Assembly (NCBI GenBank): GCA_020632875.1
Contig: JACKET010000019.1
Coordinates: 62,001 to 126,000 of the forward strand
Source of the DNA: Alphaproteobacteria bacterium
Lineage (GTDB): Bacteria > Myxococcota_A > UBA796 > GCA-2862545
Length of the DNA stretch: 64,000 nt
Direction of reading: 5' to 3'
Shown: positions 52,065 to 60,847 of the stretch, one piece after another
Layout: the number at the start of each line of letters is the position of its first letter
Numbering within the stretch: the stretch's first letter is position 1
Made by a program: the position numbers and the translations under genes
The notes under the pieces: generated by a model
Seen by the model: only the letters and a program-made list of their open reading frames with translations
Database searches by the model: none
Told to the model about the DNA's origin: nothing

Positions 52065-52808
52065 GTGCGCCTCCCCACGCTGGTGCTGCTGCCGGGGCTC
52101 GACGGGACCGGGCTCTGCTTCGCGCCCCTCGTCGCGGAGCTCGACCCGCCGCCGACGGTCGTGCGCTACCCCGACGCGCCGCTCGACTTCGACGCCTGCG
52201 TCGCGCACGTGCGAGCGGGCCTGCCGCGAGGTCCGTTCCTCCTGGTGGGCGAGTCGTTCAGCGGGCCCGTCGCCATCCGGCTGGCCGCGGAGCGCCCGGA
52301 GGGCTGCGTCGGGCTCGTGCTGGTCGCGACGTTCGCGCGGAACCCGGTGCCGCTGCCGGCATGGCTGGTGCAGATGGCGGCGCCCGGTCTGTTCGCGGTG
52401 TCCCCGCCGCCGTTCGCGGTCCGCGCGTTCCTGACAGGTCCCGACGCGACGGACGGGCTGGTGGGCCTGGTGCGTTCGTCGATCGCCGGCGTGTCGCGGA
52501 GCGTGCTGCGCCAGCGGCTCACCCTGGTGTCCGGGGTCGACGTGACCGACGACCTGGCGCGGGTGGACGTGCCGATCCTGTACCTCCAGGCGCTCCGCGA
52601 CCGGCTCGTACGTCCCACATCGCTGGTGGAGATCCGGCGGGTGAGGCCCGACATCGCGGTCGAGACGCTCGACTGCGCCCACCTGGTGCTCCAGTGCCGT
52701 CCGGTCGAGGCGCTGGAGCGGATCCGGGCCTGGTGGTCATCGGACGAGACGCGTGATCCCGTCGCGCAGGTGGGCGGTGTTGAAGTTCAGGAGGAGCCCG
52801 ACCGATAG
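52065..52808 (+). CDS. Alpha/beta-fold hydrolase
   Basis: 247 aa from GTG 52065, with GGAGG ~15 nt upstream. LLPGLDGTGLCF is the oxyanion region; the nucleophile elbow GESFSG puts Ser64 in place; catalytic Asp and His are plausible in LQALRDRLV and CAHLVLQCRP. Function unknown. The domain should end near RIRAWWSS (~224); the last ~23 residues (VAQVGGVEVQEEPDR) are antisense to the conserved C-terminus of the GxxExxY gene. Its native 3' end may have been replaced there. Confidence 0.8.
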   Translation: MRLPTLVLLPGLDGTGLCFAPLVAELDPPPTVVRYPDAPLDFDACVAHVRAGLPRGPFLLVGESFSGPVAIRLAAERPEGCVGLVLVATFARNPVPLPAWLVQMAAPGLFAVSPPPFAVRAFLTGPDATDGLVGLVRSSIAGVSRSVLRQRLTLVSGVDVTDDLARVDVPILYLQALRDRLVRPTSLVEIRRVRPDIAVETLDCAHLVLQCRPVEALERIRAWWSSDETRDPVAQVGGVEVQEEPDR

Positions 52809-53111
52809 GCCAGCGAGGCGCAGGTACGACAGCACCTGCGCCTTGTGCACGGGATGCACCTCCCGCAACGCCTTCACCTCGACGACGACGGCATCCGCCA
52901 CGACGAGGTCGAGGCGCAGGTCCATGCCGATGAGGTGGCCCTTGTAGCGAATGGGCACCTCCACCTGGGTGGCGACATGAATGCCCCGCTCGCGCAGCTC
53001 GGTGGCCAGGCAGCGCTCGTAGACGGACTCGAGCAGACCTGGCCCGAGCAGGGTGTGGACCTCGAACGCCGAGGACAGGATGGCATCGGTGAGATCGGTG
53101 TGTTGCAGCAT
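52737..53111 (-). CDS. GxxExxY protein (PD-(D/E)XK nuclease superfamily 3)
   Basis: 124 aa from ATG 53111, with GGAGGAGG upstream. The name-giving motif reads GLLESVY, and a PD-(D/E)XK-type site is visible as RLDLVVADAVVVEVKAL (Asp then E-x-K). The C-terminus LSVGLLLNFNTAHLRDGITRLVR is the usual family ending. These small proteins are common in planctomycete, acidobacterial and related genomes; biochemical function is not established. It overlaps the convergent hydrolase gene by 72 nt and directly adjoins array B (inverted), one reason to suspect a link with the repeats. Confidence 0.85.
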   Translation of the reverse strand: MLQHTDLTDAILSSAFEVHTLLGPGLLESVYERCLATELRERGIHVATQVEVPIRYKGHLIGMDLRLDLVVADAVVVEVKALREVHPVHKAQVLSYLRLAGLSVGLLLNFNTAHLRDGITRLVR

Positions 53112-53227
53112 TGGACCTCCTCCCGCCCCTGGAGCAAGCCCGATGCCTGGCGATATTCGAGTTTTGCGCGAAGACGGGGCGACGGAAGTCGTCAGTTCGT
53201 CGTCCGATTCTCGTTCCCTGGAGGGTG

Positions 53228-54605
53228 AGGAGCCGCTCTGGCGGGACGTTCGGAGACCAGGGTGTTCCGGCGCGCGTTCTCTCAGCACGGAGGACTCTGC
53301 GTCCCTCCCGTCCTCCGATCCTCCGTGCTGAAGAATCGGCGCGGTACGACGGGCTCTCCGGCGGGACGTTCGGAGACCGGCGTGTTCCGGCGCGCGTTCT
53401 CTCAGCACGGAGGACACGGAGGCACGGAGGGCACGGAGGTTCCGATGGGGCCGATGTGGATCCGGGAGTTGGGGGCCTGCAACGGCCTCGAACGTCGAGC
53501 TCACCAGAGCACGCGTGCGCCGGCTGGGCCTTTCGTGCGGCTCGTCCTCGGGGACTGAAGCATGCTCGGCCCGACGACGATGGACTCAGCGTCCCTCCCG
53601 TCCTCCGATCCTCCGTGCTGAGAAATCGGCCCGGTACGACGGGCTCTCCGGCGGGACGTTCGGAGACCAGGGTGTTCCGGCGCGCGTTCTCTCAGCACGG
53701 AGGACGCGGAGGGAAGGAGGGCACGGAGGTTGGAGGGGCCGACGTGGATCCGGGGGTTGGGGGCCTGCAACGGCTTCGAACGTCGAGCTCACCAGAGCAC
53801 GCGTGCGCCGGCTGGGCCTTTCGTGCGGCTCGTCTTCGGGGACCGAAGGACGCTCGCCCGACGACGACGGACTCCGCGTCCCTCCCGTCCTCCGATCCTC
53901 CGTGCTGAGAAATCGGCCCGGTACGACGGGCTCTCCGGCGGGACGTTCGGAGACCAGGGTGTTCCGGCGCGCGTTCTCTCAGCACGGAGGACGCGGAGGG
54001 ACGGAGGGCACGGAGGTTCGATGGGACCGACGGAAATCTGCGGGTTGGGGGGCAGTTGGGGGCCTGCAACGGCCTGGAGCGTCGAGCTCACCAGAGCACG
54101 CGTGCGCCGGCTGGGCCTTTCGTGCGGCTCGTCCTCGGGGACCGAAGCATGCTCGGCCCGACGACGACGGACTCAGCGTCCCTCCCGTCCTCCGATCCTC
54201 CGTGCTGAGAAATCGGCCCGGTACGACGGGCTCTCCGGCGGGACGTTCGGAGACCAGGGTGTTCCGGCGCGCGTTCTCTCAGCACGGAGGAGGCGGAGGG
54301 ACGGAGGGCACGGAGGTTCGATGGGACCGACGGAAATCTGCGGGTTGGGGGGCAGTTGGGGGCCTGCAACGGCCTGGAGCGTCGAGCTCACCAGAGCACG
54401 CGTGCGCCAGCTGGGCCTTTCGTGCGGCTCGTCTTCGGGGACCGAAGCACGCTCGCCCGACGACGACGGACTCCGCGTCCCTCCCGTCCTCCGATCCTCC
54501 GTGCTGAGAAATCGGCCCGGTACGACGGGCTCTCCGGCGGGACGTTGGGAGACCAGGGAGTTCCGGCGCGCGTTCTCTCAGCGCGGAGGACACAGAGGGT
54601 CGGAG
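53228..54605 (-). repeat. Tandem array B (inverted), six landmarks, ~290-300-bp units
   Basis: The landmark CTCAGCACGGAGG or variant occurs at 53281, 53401, 53691, 53978, 54278 and 54577 (spacings 120, 290, 287, 300, 299). The units are reverse complements of those at 17830-18760: the 9-nt-periodic CACGGAGG tract, CGGAGACCAGGGTGTTCC, the GAGCTCACCAGAGCACGCG block and the CGACGACGACGG block. The first unit is truncated. The array fills the gap from the GxxExxY promoter (~53112-53227) to msrB; open frames across it are artefacts of the repeat. Confidence 0.9.
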
Positions 54606-54639
54606 GCCGGCGCCGGACCTCGATCCGAGGTTCTGCCGA

Positions 54640-55164
54640 CTACTCGTGCTTCTCTTCGGCCTTCGCGCCCGGCACCGGCTTCTTCTCGAGGACGTTGCCG
54701 TTGATGCAGTACCGCATGCCCGTGGGCTTGGGGCCGTCGTTGAAGACGTGGCCCAGGTGCCCGCCGCAGCGCGCGCATGTGACTTCGGTGCGGATCATGC
54801 CGTACGACACGTCGGAGTGCTCGTCGATGCGGTCGTCGGCGATCGGCTTGAACCACGACGGCCAGCCGGTGCCGCTGTCGAACTTCTGATCGCTGTGGAA
54901 CAGCTCGAGCCCGCACGCCGCACAGACGTAGACGCCCGGCTCCTTGCTGTCCCAGTACTTGCCCGTGAACGCGCGCTCGGTGCCCTTGTCGCGGAGGATG
55001 CGGTACTGCTCGGCCGTGAGCTGCTGCTTCCACTCGGCGTCGGTCTTCACCACGCGGTCGGACCGGCTCGGCGGCGCGTTCTCGCCCCCCGCGAAGGCGG
55101 TGCGGTACACCGCGAAGAAGAACACGGCGAGCACGGCGAAGACGGCGATCGAGGTCTTGTTCAT
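54640..55164 (-). CDS. msrB: Peptide-methionine (R)-S-oxide reductase, membrane-anchored
   Basis: 174 aa from ATG 55164. An N-terminal hydrophobic segment (IAVFAVLAVFFFAVY) suggests periplasmic location. The domain has both zinc CxxC pairs (CAACG and CARCG), GTGWPSWF, HLGHVFNDGP and the catalytic Cys153 in GMRYCING. It repairs methionine-R-sulfoxide in exported proteins, using thioredoxin-type reductants. MsrA is not fused. Confidence 0.93.
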   Translation of the reverse strand: MNKTSIAVFAVLAVFFFAVYRTAFAGGENAPPSRSDRVVKTDAEWKQQLTAEQYRILRDKGTERAFTGKYWDSKEPGVYVCAACGLELFHSDQKFDSGTGWPSWFKPIADDRIDEHSDVSYGMIRTEVTCARCGGHLGHVFNDGPKPTGMRYCINGNVLEKKPVPGAKAEEKHE

Positions 55165-55226
55165 GAGAGCTCCGTAACCCGGGTGACCGGGATTCACCTT
55201 CGTCTACGGCCGACGCGGGCCGATGG

Positions 55227-56300
55227 TTACAGCGCGAACGTCACGACGACCGGAACGCCCGCCTCGTCGAGCCCGACCGGGATGATCTCCGCGATCGCGC
55301 CGTGCTGGACGCCCTCGCCCACGTCGACCGTCTGCACGGTGCCCTCGAACGCGTAGTCGAACGCCGACAGCTGCGTGCCCGGGCTGAAGTTCGTCGCGTG
55401 CCCGCTCGCCACGTCGTCCGCGGCGCTGGCATCCAGGTGCAGCGTGCGCACGTACGCGCCCCGATCCTCGCCCACCTCGTGGAACGTGAAGTCGAAGCGG
55501 CTCCAGCCCACGAGGGGGTCGCCGAGGTCGGTGCCGAGCGTGCGCTGCGACCAGTCGGGGTCGGGCTGCTCGCCCGGCGACGTGGGGGACCCGGTGTAGG
55601 CGTACTGCATGGACTGCGACACGGTGACCGTCTCGGCGGCCTCTTCGGTGACGGCGACGAGGACCTCGACCCTCAGCGCGATGCGCGCCTGGTCGATCAC
55701 GGCGTCGATGCACTGGCGCTCGTCCTCGTGGGTGAGGCCGGCCTGGAAGCGCCCCGTGACGTCGAGCGTGACGGACTTCCCGTCGCCGGAGAGCACCGGC
55801 TCGCCGAGCTCGATGCCGAGGGACTTCGGGATCCAGCCGTTCTTCGGCTGGTAGCAGGCGGTGCCGCCGGACAGCGGGACGGCGGTGTCGAAGCTGTACC
55901 CGCGGATGACGGCGGTGGGCGTGCCCGTCGCTTCGGCGGGCAGATCGACGGTGATCGAGGCGGTCTCGCCGTCGGCGTCGATCTCGAGCTGCGCGCTGCC
56001 GGACCCGAAGACGGCCGTGGTGCTGGTGACCCGTCCCCAGCCGATGCGGATGTCGGCGTTGTCGAAGAACGGGAACTCGTCGCAGGTGTCGGGGTCGCAC
56101 TGCGCGTCGAGCTCGGTGACGACGTTCGTGGTCGACGTGCCGCCGACGATGGACGCATACGCGTCGGAGTCGGTGACGCCGAGCTCGACGTGCGACATGC
56201 GGTGGTTGAAGAACTCCCAGCCGTAGCCGCTCGACTCCATCCACACGCCCGTGCTCTCGACGGGCTGCTTGCACGCGAACAACGCGACGAGCGCGATCAT
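55227..56300 (-). CDS. Putative lipoprotein, unknown
   Basis: 357 aa. Start ATG 56300 overlaps the asd stop (ATGA) and has GGAGGTCC. Short signal sequence MIALVALFAC with Cys at residue 10, a minimal lipobox. The mature protein is acidic and beta-rich, with two internal Cys-containing stretches (DAQCDPDTCDEF, DERQCIDAVID). A conserved SPGEQPDPDWSQRTLGTDLGDP-like loop stands out in the second half (around residue 245), but I know no family. Likely a surface protein co-transcribed with asd. Confidence 0.72.
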   Translation of the reverse strand: MIALVALFACKQPVESTGVWMESSGYGWEFFNHRMSHVELGVTDSDAYASIVGGTSTTNVVTELDAQCDPDTCDEFPFFDNADIRIGWGRVTSTTAVFGSGSAQLEIDADGETASITVDLPAEATGTPTAVIRGYSFDTAVPLSGGTACYQPKNGWIPKSLGIELGEPVLSGDGKSVTLDVTGRFQAGLTHEDERQCIDAVIDQARIALRVEVLVAVTEEAAETVTVSQSMQYAYTGSPTSPGEQPDPDWSQRTLGTDLGDPLVGWSRFDFTFHEVGEDRGAYVRTLHLDASAADDVASGHATNFSPGTQLSAFDYAFEGTVQTVDVGEGVQHGAIAEIIPVGLDEAGVPVVVTFAL

Positions 56301-57340
56301 CCGGACCTCCTGGAGAGCATGAGCTCGGCGTTCAGGATGGCCGCTCCCGCCGCGCCCCGCACGGTGTTGTGCGCCAGCACGAAGAGCTTGAGCCCCATCA
56401 CGTCGCACTTCTCGACGCGCCCGAACGTGACCGCCATGCCGGCGCCGTTGTCGATGTCGAAGCGGGGCGACGGGCGGTCGCGCGCGGTGCGGTGCACGAG
56501 GAGCGGGTCGGGCGAGGTGGGCAGCGGAAGGCCGCGGAAGCCCGCCAGCAGCGCGGTGGCGTCGGCTGGCGAGATGGGGTCTCGCGTCTTCACGTGGACC
56601 GCGACGAGGTGGCCGTCTGCGACCGCGACCCGCACGCAGCGCGCGCTCATCGCGAAGTCGGCGAGATCGACGCCCGATTCGCCCACCGTGCCGAGGATCT
56701 TCTTCGGCTCGAGCGCGAGCTTCTCCTCTTCGTTGCCCGCATGCGGGTGGACGTTGCCGACCATGTCCCACGCGCTCTCGCCCGGGTATCCGGCGCCGGA
56801 GACCGCCTGGTAGCTCGCCACCGTGACCGCCTCGACGCCCACGGCGCGCATGAGCGGCGCGAGCGCGATGGCGACCGGCATGGACGTGCAGTTGGGGTTC
56901 GTGACGATGGAGCCCGGCGTGCGCTGACGCTCGCACAGCACGAGGTGATCGGCGTTGATCTCGGGGATCACGAGCGGAACGTCGGGATCCATGCGGTGGG
57001 CGCTGGCGTTCGACACGACCGTCCAGCCGGCTTCGGCGAACGGCTTCTCGATCTCCTTCGCGGCACCGGCGTCGAGGGCGGACAGCGCGAAGCCCGGCCG
57101 GCCGCCCGTCAGCGCGAGCATCTCGCCCGGATCGCAGGGCCGCACGAGCTCGTCGTCGAGCCCGCAGTACGGCTCGCCCGGGAGCCGCCACGCACACGCC
57201 TCGGAATACGGGCGCCCCGCGGACCGCTCGGACGCCGCGAGCCCGACCAGCTCGAGCCAGGGGTGGTCGCTCAGCAGCTGCACCGCGCGCTGGCCCACCA
57301 TCCCGGTGGCTCCCAGCACGACGACGGGCGCTCTCTCCAT
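56297..57340 (-). CDS. asd: Aspartate-semialdehyde dehydrogenase, archaeal/fungal type
   Basis: 347 aa, NADPH-dependent reduction of aspartyl phosphate to aspartate semialdehyde for lysine, threonine, methionine and cell-wall diaminopimelate. NADP loop LGATGMVGQRAVQLL; catalytic Cys151 in NPNCTSMP; AVSGAGYPG and the C-terminal HNTVRGAAGAA segment. The sequence pattern is that of the archaeal/fungal branch, not the enterobacterial one. It overlaps a lipoprotein gene at its 3' end and is divergent from the DUF962 gene. Confidence 0.92.
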   Translation of the reverse strand: MERAPVVVLGATGMVGQRAVQLLSDHPWLELVGLAASERSAGRPYSEACAWRLPGEPYCGLDDELVRPCDPGEMLALTGGRPGFALSALDAGAAKEIEKPFAEAGWTVVSNASAHRMDPDVPLVIPEINADHLVLCERQRTPGSIVTNPNCTSMPVAIALAPLMRAVGVEAVTVASYQAVSGAGYPGESAWDMVGNVHPHAGNEEEKLALEPKKILGTVGESGVDLADFAMSARCVRVAVADGHLVAVHVKTRDPISPADATALLAGFRGLPLPTSPDPLLVHRTARDRPSPRFDIDNGAGMAVTFGRVEKCDVMGLKLFVLAHNTVRGAAGAAILNAELMLSRRSG

Positions 57341-57462
57341 GTCGCTCCTCCACGCTCTGTCCTGACGCGTATCCAGACCTCGACGGGGAGTCCCGTTCGT
57401 GGGGACCGCACTGGCGGATCCGCGTGCGGGCGTTATTCGCGACCATCCGTCGGAGGTCCGCC

Positions 57463-57840
57463 ATGTCCGAAGCCCGCTACGAGTCGTTCGAGGAGTTCTG
57501 GCCGTACTACCTCTCCGAGCACCGCAACCCGGTGTGCCGGGGCCTCCACTACGTCGGGACGAGCACGGGGATCGCGGTCCTGGGCCTCGGCATCCTCACG
57601 CTCAACCCGTTCGCGCTGCCCGCGGCGCTCGTCACGGGCTACGGCGGCGCCTGGGTCGGCCACTTCATCATCGAGAAGAACCGCCCGGCGACCTTCAAGT
57701 ACCCGGGGTTCTCGCTGCGCGGCGACTTCCGCATGCTGAAGCTCAAGCTCACGGGCAAGCTCCACGACGACCCCGCCTACGTCTCCGTCATCAAGAACGG
57801 GCAGGAGCCCCCTCCCCCGCGCGCTGCGGCAACGGCCTGA
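57463..57840 (+). CDS. DUF962/Mpo1-like small membrane protein
   Basis: 125 aa from ATG 57463, with GGAGG 7 nt upstream. Family signatures: FEEFWPYYLSEHRNPVCRGLHYVGTS, two membrane segments, then GHFIIEKNRPATFKYPGFSLRGDFRM. His and Glu in these motifs are the proposed iron-binding positions of yeast Mpo1, a 2-hydroxy-fatty-acid dioxygenase; a lipid alpha-oxidation role in bacteria is inferred. Divergent from asd. Confidence 0.85.
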   Translation: MSEARYESFEEFWPYYLSEHRNPVCRGLHYVGTSTGIAVLGLGILTLNPFALPAALVTGYGGAWVGHFIIEKNRPATFKYPGFSLRGDFRMLKLKLTGKLHDDPAYVSVIKNGQEPPPPRAAATA

Positions 57841-57864
57841 TTCCACGGGGATAGGCTACGCCCC

Positions 57865-58377
57865 ATGAGCACGGACGTCCGCTCGCTGCCCGACAGCACC
57901 CTCAACCTGTACCTGTACGGGCTGGGCGCCTGGGCCGTGGCGCTGCTCGCCCTCCTCCCCCTCGGCCGCATCGAGCTCGCCATCCCGCTGAGCTACCTCG
58001 TCGCGCTGTGGCAGGCGGGGCTGACGATCTGGTGGGGCCCGCGGATGCTCGGGCGCTACTCCGCGGGCGAGTTCACCCGCGCCGAAGCCGACGAGGGCGT
58101 GCGTTCCGTCGGCAAGCTCCTCTCCGCGTCCAGCCTGCTGCCCGCGATCGTGTTCATGGCCCGCGACCCGCTCCAGCCGTCGAGCTGGACGGCCACCCTC
58201 TCCATCGTGGCCGTCGCGGCGATCGGCTATTTCGGCTCGTCCCTGGCGGTCCGCCTGTCGAATCGGTGGACCCACACGCTCGTGCTCGCCGCCGCCGCCC
58301 TCACCCTGCCGATCAACGCGACGGGAGCGGTCTCGTTCGCCGCTGCATACGGGCTCTTCGACCGTTTCCTGGAGTGA
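57865..58377 (+). CDS. Small multi-pass membrane protein
   Basis: 170 aa, four or five hydrophobic segments (LYGLGAWAVALLALLPLG, IPLSYLVALWQAGLTIWW, ASSLLPAIVFMA, LSIVAVAAIGYFGSSLAV, LVLAAAALTLPINATGAVSF). No motif recognised. It follows the DUF962 gene by 24 nt on the same strand and precedes the topoisomerase genes by 91 nt. Confidence 0.7.
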   Translation: MSTDVRSLPDSTLNLYLYGLGAWAVALLALLPLGRIELAIPLSYLVALWQAGLTIWWGPRMLGRYSAGEFTRAEADEGVRSVGKLLSASSLLPAIVFMARDPLQPSSWTATLSIVAVAAIGYFGSSLAVRLSNRWTHTLVLAAAALTLPINATGAVSFAAAYGLFDRFLE

Positions 58378-58468
58378 CCCGGGCTGATATAGTGCGGGCC
58401 CGCTCGAAGCGCCGTCCGCGCGCTGTCCGCACTCCCTTCATCCCGTTGTCCAGCCGTCGGAGCCCCGC

Positions 58469-60847
58469 ATGAACACCGCGTCCGTGGAGGACGTTCCGCT
58501 GCACACCGCGGCCAGCGAGCGCTACCTGAACTACGCGCTCTCGGTCATCACGGCCCGTGCCCTCCCCGACGTGAGGGACGGCCTGAAGCCCGTCCAGCGG
58601 CGCATCCTCTTCACGATGTACAACGAGATGAACCTCCAGCCGGGCGGGCGCTACCGGAAGTGCGCAGCCGTGGTCGGCGAGGTGATGGGCAAGTTCCACC
58701 CGCACGGCGATTCGTCCATCTACGACGCGCTCGTGCGCATGGCGCAGGACTTCACGCTGTGCGCCCCGCTCGTCGACGGGCAGGGCAACTTCGGGTCCCT
58801 CGACGGCGACCCTCCCGCCGCGATGCGGTACACCGAGTGCAAGCTCCGTCCCCTCGCGGTCGAGCTGCTGTCCGAGATCCAGAAAGACACCGTCGACTGG
58901 TCGCCGAACTACGACGGCCAGCGCGACGAGCCGAACGTCCTGCCCGCGCAGTTCCCGCAGCTCCTCGTCAACGGGTCCGAGGGCATCGCGGTCGGCATGG
59001 CCACGAAGATCCCGCCGCACAACCTCGGCGAGGTGTGCCGGGCCGCGGTGCTGCTCATCGAGTCCGAGAAAGACCTCTCGATCCCGCAGCTGCTGCGCAC
59101 GATCAAGGGTCCCGACTTCCCCACCGGCGGCCAGATCCTCGCCGACAAGGCGCAGCTCAACGAGATCTACGAGACGGGCTCCGGCTCGGTGAAGGTCCGC
59201 GCGACCTACACCACCGAGAAAGACGGGCGCCGCCGCTCCCTCGTCATCACGTCCATCCCCTACGGCCAGAACAAGGCCAAGCTCATCGAGCGCATCGGGC
59301 AGGAGGTCCGCGCCCGCAAGCTCCCCCAGGTGGTCGACGTCCGCGACGAGTCCACCGACGACGTGCGCATCGTGCTCGACCTCAAGGGCGACGCGAGCGT
59401 CGACGCCGTCATGGCGTACCTCTTCAAGCACACGCCGCTCCAGTCCACGTTCGCCGTGAACCTCACGGCGCTGGTGCCCGGATCCGAGCCCGGGGTCGCC
59501 CGCCCCAGCAAGCTCGACCTGAAGGAGATGCTCCAGCACTGGCTCGACTTCCGCTTCGAGACCGTGCGACGGCGCTACGAGTTCGACCTCAAGGTCCTGC
59601 GCGACCGCATCCACATCCTCGAGGGCTTCGCGACCATCTTCGACTTCCTCGACGAGGCCATCGCGATCATCCGGGCCAGCGAGGGCCGGCGCGACGCCGC
59701 CGAGCAGCTGATGGACCGCTTCGACCTCACCGAGATCCAGACCGACGCCATCCTCGACCTGCGCCTGTACCGCCTCGCGAAGCTCGCCATCCTCGCCATC
59801 CGCGAAGAGCTCGCCGAGAAGCTCGAAGAGGCCGCCCGCATCGAAGATCTCCTCGCCTCCGAGGTGAAGCTCTGGGGCCAGGTGAAGTCCGAGCTCGAAG
59901 AGCTCGGCAAGCTCTACGGCCGCGAGCGCCGCACGCTCATCGGCATCCCCGACGACGACGTCGAGTACGACGAAGACGCGTACATCGTGAAGGAAGACAC
60001 GTTCGTCGTGGTCACCCGCGACGGCTGGATCAAGCGCCAGAGCTCGTTCAGCGACATCTCCAAGATCCGCGTCCGCGACACCGACGAGATCGGCTGGCTC
60101 ATCAAGGCGCACACCCGCTCGACCCTCACGTTCTTCTCGAGCGCCGGGTCCGCGTACGTGATGCGGGTCGACGACGTGCCGAGCACCACCGGGTACGGCG
60201 AGCCGCTCCAGCGGTACTTCCAGTTCGCCGACGGGGAGCGCGTCATCGGCGTGGTCTCGCACGACGCGCGGCACCTGCCCGACACGCAGGAGTCCCTGCC
60301 GCTCGCGTCCACGAGCGAAGACGACCCGCCGCCCCCGTGGGTGGTCGCGCTGACCGTCGGCGGGCGCGTGCTGCGCGTGCCCAGCAAGGCCCACGAAGAG
60401 GTCTCGACCCGTGCGGGCCGGCGCTACGCGCGCCTGAACGCCGGAGACGCCGTGCTGGCCGCCTATCTGTGTACTGGCGAAGAGGCGTGCGCCGTGGCCA
60501 CGAAGCTCGGCCGCGCGATGATCTTCCCCGTCGGCGAGACCCCCATCCTCGCCCGCGGCGGCAAGGGCAGCACGGGCATCAAGGTCCGCGACGACGACGA
60601 GGTCGTCGCGTTCGAGCTCGTCACCGGCTCCCTCCAGGGCCCCGAGGTGATGACCAGCTTCGGCCGCGAGCTCGTCGTGCGCGAGCGCAAGTTCGGCATC
60701 AGCAAGCGCGGCGGGCGCGGCAAGGTCGTCCTCAAGCGCGGGTCCATCGACGAGTGGAAGCGCAATCCCATCGTCCAGCTCGGCGTCCCCGACACTCCCC
60801 CCGACGATCCCACCGAAGAGGTCGAGCCGGCCGGAGGTGAAGCATGA
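58469..60847 (+). CDS. parC: DNA topoisomerase IV/gyrase subunit A (ParC-like)
   Basis: 792 aa, type IIA topoisomerase cleavage subunit. N-terminal winged helix and tower with LPDVRDGLKPVQRRIL, GKFHPHGDSSIYDALVRMAQDF and catalytic Tyr121 in AAMRYTECKL; the coiled-coil spans ~330-470. The C-terminal beta-pinwheel is short. A degenerate GyrA-box-like SKRGGRGK is present near residue ~750, so gyrase cannot be excluded, but the ParE-like partner and length favour topoisomerase IV. ATG/TGA overlap with the next gene. Its job would be decatenation of replicated chromosomes. Confidence 0.85.
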   Translation: MNTASVEDVPLHTAASERYLNYALSVITARALPDVRDGLKPVQRRILFTMYNEMNLQPGGRYRKCAAVVGEVMGKFHPHGDSSIYDALVRMAQDFTLCAPLVDGQGNFGSLDGDPPAAMRYTECKLRPLAVELLSEIQKDTVDWSPNYDGQRDEPNVLPAQFPQLLVNGSEGIAVGMATKIPPHNLGEVCRAAVLLIESEKDLSIPQLLRTIKGPDFPTGGQILADKAQLNEIYETGSGSVKVRATYTTEKDGRRRSLVITSIPYGQNKAKLIERIGQEVRARKLPQVVDVRDESTDDVRIVLDLKGDASVDAVMAYLFKHTPLQSTFAVNLTALVPGSEPGVARPSKLDLKEMLQHWLDFRFETVRRRYEFDLKVLRDRIHILEGFATIFDFLDEAIAIIRASEGRRDAAEQLMDRFDLTEIQTDAILDLRLYRLAKLAILAIREELAEKLEEAARIEDLLASEVKLWGQVKSELEELGKLYGRERRTLIGIPDDDVEYDEDAYIVKEDTFVVVTRDGWIKRQSSFSDISKIRVRDTDEIGWLIKAHTRSTLTFFSSAGSAYVMRVDDVPSTTGYGEPLQRYFQFADGERVIGVVSHDARHLPDTQESLPLASTSEDDPPPPWVVALTVGGRVLRVPSKAHEEVSTRAGRRYARLNAGDAVLAAYLCTGEEACAVATKLGRAMIFPVGETPILARGGKGSTGIKVRDDDEVVAFELVTGSLQGPEVMTSFGRELVVRERKFGISKRGGRGKVVLKRGSIDEWKRNPIVQLGVPDTPPDDPTEEVEPAGGEA

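Noticed and set aside
53515..54507. 330-residue frame with internal ~95-residue repeats
   Set aside because: The repeats are those of array B; other frames and the opposite strand are equally open, and the same array at 18 kb does not keep one frame.
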